The notes under the pieces: model-generated | The model's database searches: none | What the model was told of the DNA's origin: nothing | The model's input: the letters and a program-made list of their open reading frames with translations, nothing else | Part shown: piece by piece, positions 62,681 to 64,000 of the stretch | How positions within the stretch are numbered: position 1 is the stretch's first letter | Layout of the letters: the number at the start of each line of letters is the position of its first letter | Made by a program: the position numbers and the translations under genes | DNA from: Archilochus colubris | Taxonomy: Eukaryota > Chordata > Aves > Apodiformes > Trochilidae | Length of the DNA: 64,000 nt | Direction of reading: 5' to 3' | NCBI GenBank assembly: GCA_023079485.1 | Contig: CM041115.1 | Span: 27,281,505 to 27,345,504, forward strand

Positions 62681-62686
62681 AATAAA
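62681..62686 (+). promoter_or_regulatory. Candidate polyadenylation signal AATAAA (proximal)
   Basis: AATAAA in 'attcaataaagtggtgcaaa', with a GTGGTG element right after it. It is the most upstream canonical hexamer I see in the UTR. Confidence 0.45.
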
Positions 62687-62933
62687 GTGGTGCAAAAAAA
62701 TATGTTTAAGTATGTTATCTTTATAGCTCCTACAGCTGCTGTATTGTTTGGTACTTTGTGGAAACAGAAATGGTCACGGTCCCTTAGATTACAGGTTTAC
62801 TACAACTTTCTATTTTCTTACATTGGGATTCACTTGTAAGTCATTTATCATTGTGATCTACACCTTGTGTTCATGGTATGGCAGAATTACTTGTTTCCAG
62901 TATTACACCTGACTTTGGAAATGCACTGGTAGG

Positions 62934-62939
62934 AATAAA
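62934..62939 (+). promoter_or_regulatory. Candidate polyadenylation signal AATAAA (middle)
   Basis: AATAAA in 'ggtaggaataaaatatgaaag', followed within 40 bases by TTGTGTT, a plausible downstream element. Confidence 0.5.
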
Positions 62940-62994
62940 ATATGAAAGCTTTATTACTTGTGTTCATATAATGCAGCTCTTGTTGCTATTACTA

Positions 62995-63000
62995 AATAAA
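62995..63000 (+). promoter_or_regulatory. Candidate polyadenylation signal AATAAA (distal)
   Basis: AATAAA in 'ttactaaataaaggataaaag', followed by an A-run (63009-63020) and a TTTGTTCTTTTTTTCTGG-type U/GU-rich stretch at about 63035-63055, as expected for a strong cleavage site. Confidence 0.6.
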
Positions 63001-63020
63001 GGATAAAAGAAAAAAAAAAA

Positions 63021-64000
63021 CATGGTTTACTTAATTTGTTCTTTTTTTCTGGTAGGAATTTCCTATTCTCAGATTAATGAACTTTATTAATTGACTACAT
63101 TGGCTTCCTTTGCTAACTTACTGCCTGAAAATGGAGAGTAAGAAGTTCATTCTACACAACAGATATGTCAGTGAGAGCAGAGATACAATAACCAAACAAG
63201 TGGCAGTCAATGGAAGCTTCCATGCAGCACCATCGGAAGTTCAGCCATTTCTGACTGTCAAAGAGCATCACAACTTTGGATGCTTTGGTACAATTTGGAA
63301 AACTCCTAATTCCCTTATTTAGGCCTCATAAATTCAAGCCCATAAATCACTACAGACAGAAAATATAGGATAGGCTTGTATACTGATTTTCCTATCCCCA
63401 CTGCAGTGTGGATGTGTTCTTAAAGTGACAGTGGAGGAGTGATACCCAACTCTCTGGGCCAGCCTTGGTGACACACACAGTACTGTGGCAGGGTTTTCTC
63501 CCTGCTGTTGATGGGTATGCACTTCCCTCAGCTGCCATGTTTTGAGCCACGATGGCATTCAGACACCTTGTCTGCAGCTCAGGTGAGCACCTTTGCACAG
63601 GTTACCAACACTTTAAGGTTTACTGTAAATCACATGGATTGTCAGTAACTTGTTGCAGTAAGATACTTCCCTTTGTTGTCTGCTGCAATGTCCAAGCCAG
63701 AGTCAGAATCTGTCTTTCCTTCTCACTATTTGGAAGCAAGACCAAGAAGAAGAGTGGGGAAGGGATGCGGCAGTAAGTGGATGGAGCAAGGTGAGAATAG
63801 GGGAGGGAATCACTGTGACAGTACCTTAAAGTTTTATTAGAGAAATCAGAGAATTTGAATGTTTTTCCCACTTTTTTATGGAGTTAATTAGATCTTGGTT
63901 GTTGAAAAAAAGAGGTATAATGCTTTCTGGCAGAGAGCTCAGAGACATCTGTTGAGTTGGAGCACTCTCAAAACATATTAGATGTTTACCAAAGCAAAAG
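63021..64000. other. Downstream flank of ROR2, nothing recognised
   Basis: Unique sequence with short open frames on both strands (longest about 83 codons) and no recognisable motif, repeat or RNA gene. Confidence 0.7.

Larger units (their letters stand above)
61084..63020 (+). other. ROR2: ROR2 3' UTR
   Basis: About 1.9 kb follow the stop to the last polyadenylation hexamer. The sequence is AT-rich and includes a segment near 61665-62095 resembling a very old antisense CR1. Candidate AATAAA signals are at 62681, 62934 and 62995. I set the end just after the last one, next to an A-rich stretch; without transcript data the true end could be about 62960 or earlier. Confidence 0.75.

Overview
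The window is vertebrate nuclear DNA, almost certainly from a bird and probably a songbird. It is AT-rich, intron-dominated and littered with CR1 LINE fragments carrying the avian 3' tail (ATTCTATG/ATTCTGTG repeats). It also holds two solo-type LTRs that resemble avian and passerine endogenous retrovirus LTRs. There are no bacterial-style genes, operons, CRISPR arrays or recognisable tRNA/rRNA genes. The only host protein-coding gene I can support is ROR2, the WNT5A co-receptor tyrosine-kinase-like receptor, on the + strand.

Layout. 1-12105 is the 3' part of intron 1; exon 1 with the signal peptide lies upstream of the window. Eight coding exons follow: 12106-12183 (N-terminal linker), 26684-26971 (Ig domain), 28036-28066 (31-bp linker exon), 49910-50037 and 52379-52693 (Frizzled-type cysteine-rich domain), 54440-54685 (kringle), 56260-56462 (transmembrane and juxtamembrane), 59641-61083 (kinase domain, tail, stop). 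The 3' UTR runs to about 63020 and the last kilobase is unannotated flank. All junctions have AG/GT sites and matching phases. The joined frame gives 909 complete codons after the split glycine from exon 1. Human ROR2 numbering equals the window residue number plus 33 through the kinase domain.

Accessory content. Intron 1 has an ancient LINE reverse-transcriptase relic (about 7165-7430) and a nested CR1/LTR cluster (9415-10650). Intron 2 has a CR1 tail, an ERVL-like LTR, a roughly 2.9-kb CR1 with endonuclease and RT remnants, and an LTR with a clean 5-6 bp target duplication only 0.5 kb upstream of exon 3. Intron 4 (21.8 kb) has several CR1 copies and an unidentified 1.2-kb GC-rich block (37080-38275). 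Intron 8 has an internally deleted CR1. The 3' UTR carries what looks like a very old CR1 segment.

The most unusual object is a near-perfect 114-bp palindrome in intron 5 (50409-50522), with TG...CA ends and flanking 6-bp direct repeats. It may be an undescribed fold-back element or a hairpin RNA source. Otherwise I see an ordinary, well-conserved gene with typical avian repeats, not a novel multi-gene system. Chromosome Z linkage is plausible because human 9q genes often map there in birds, but nothing in the sequence tests it.
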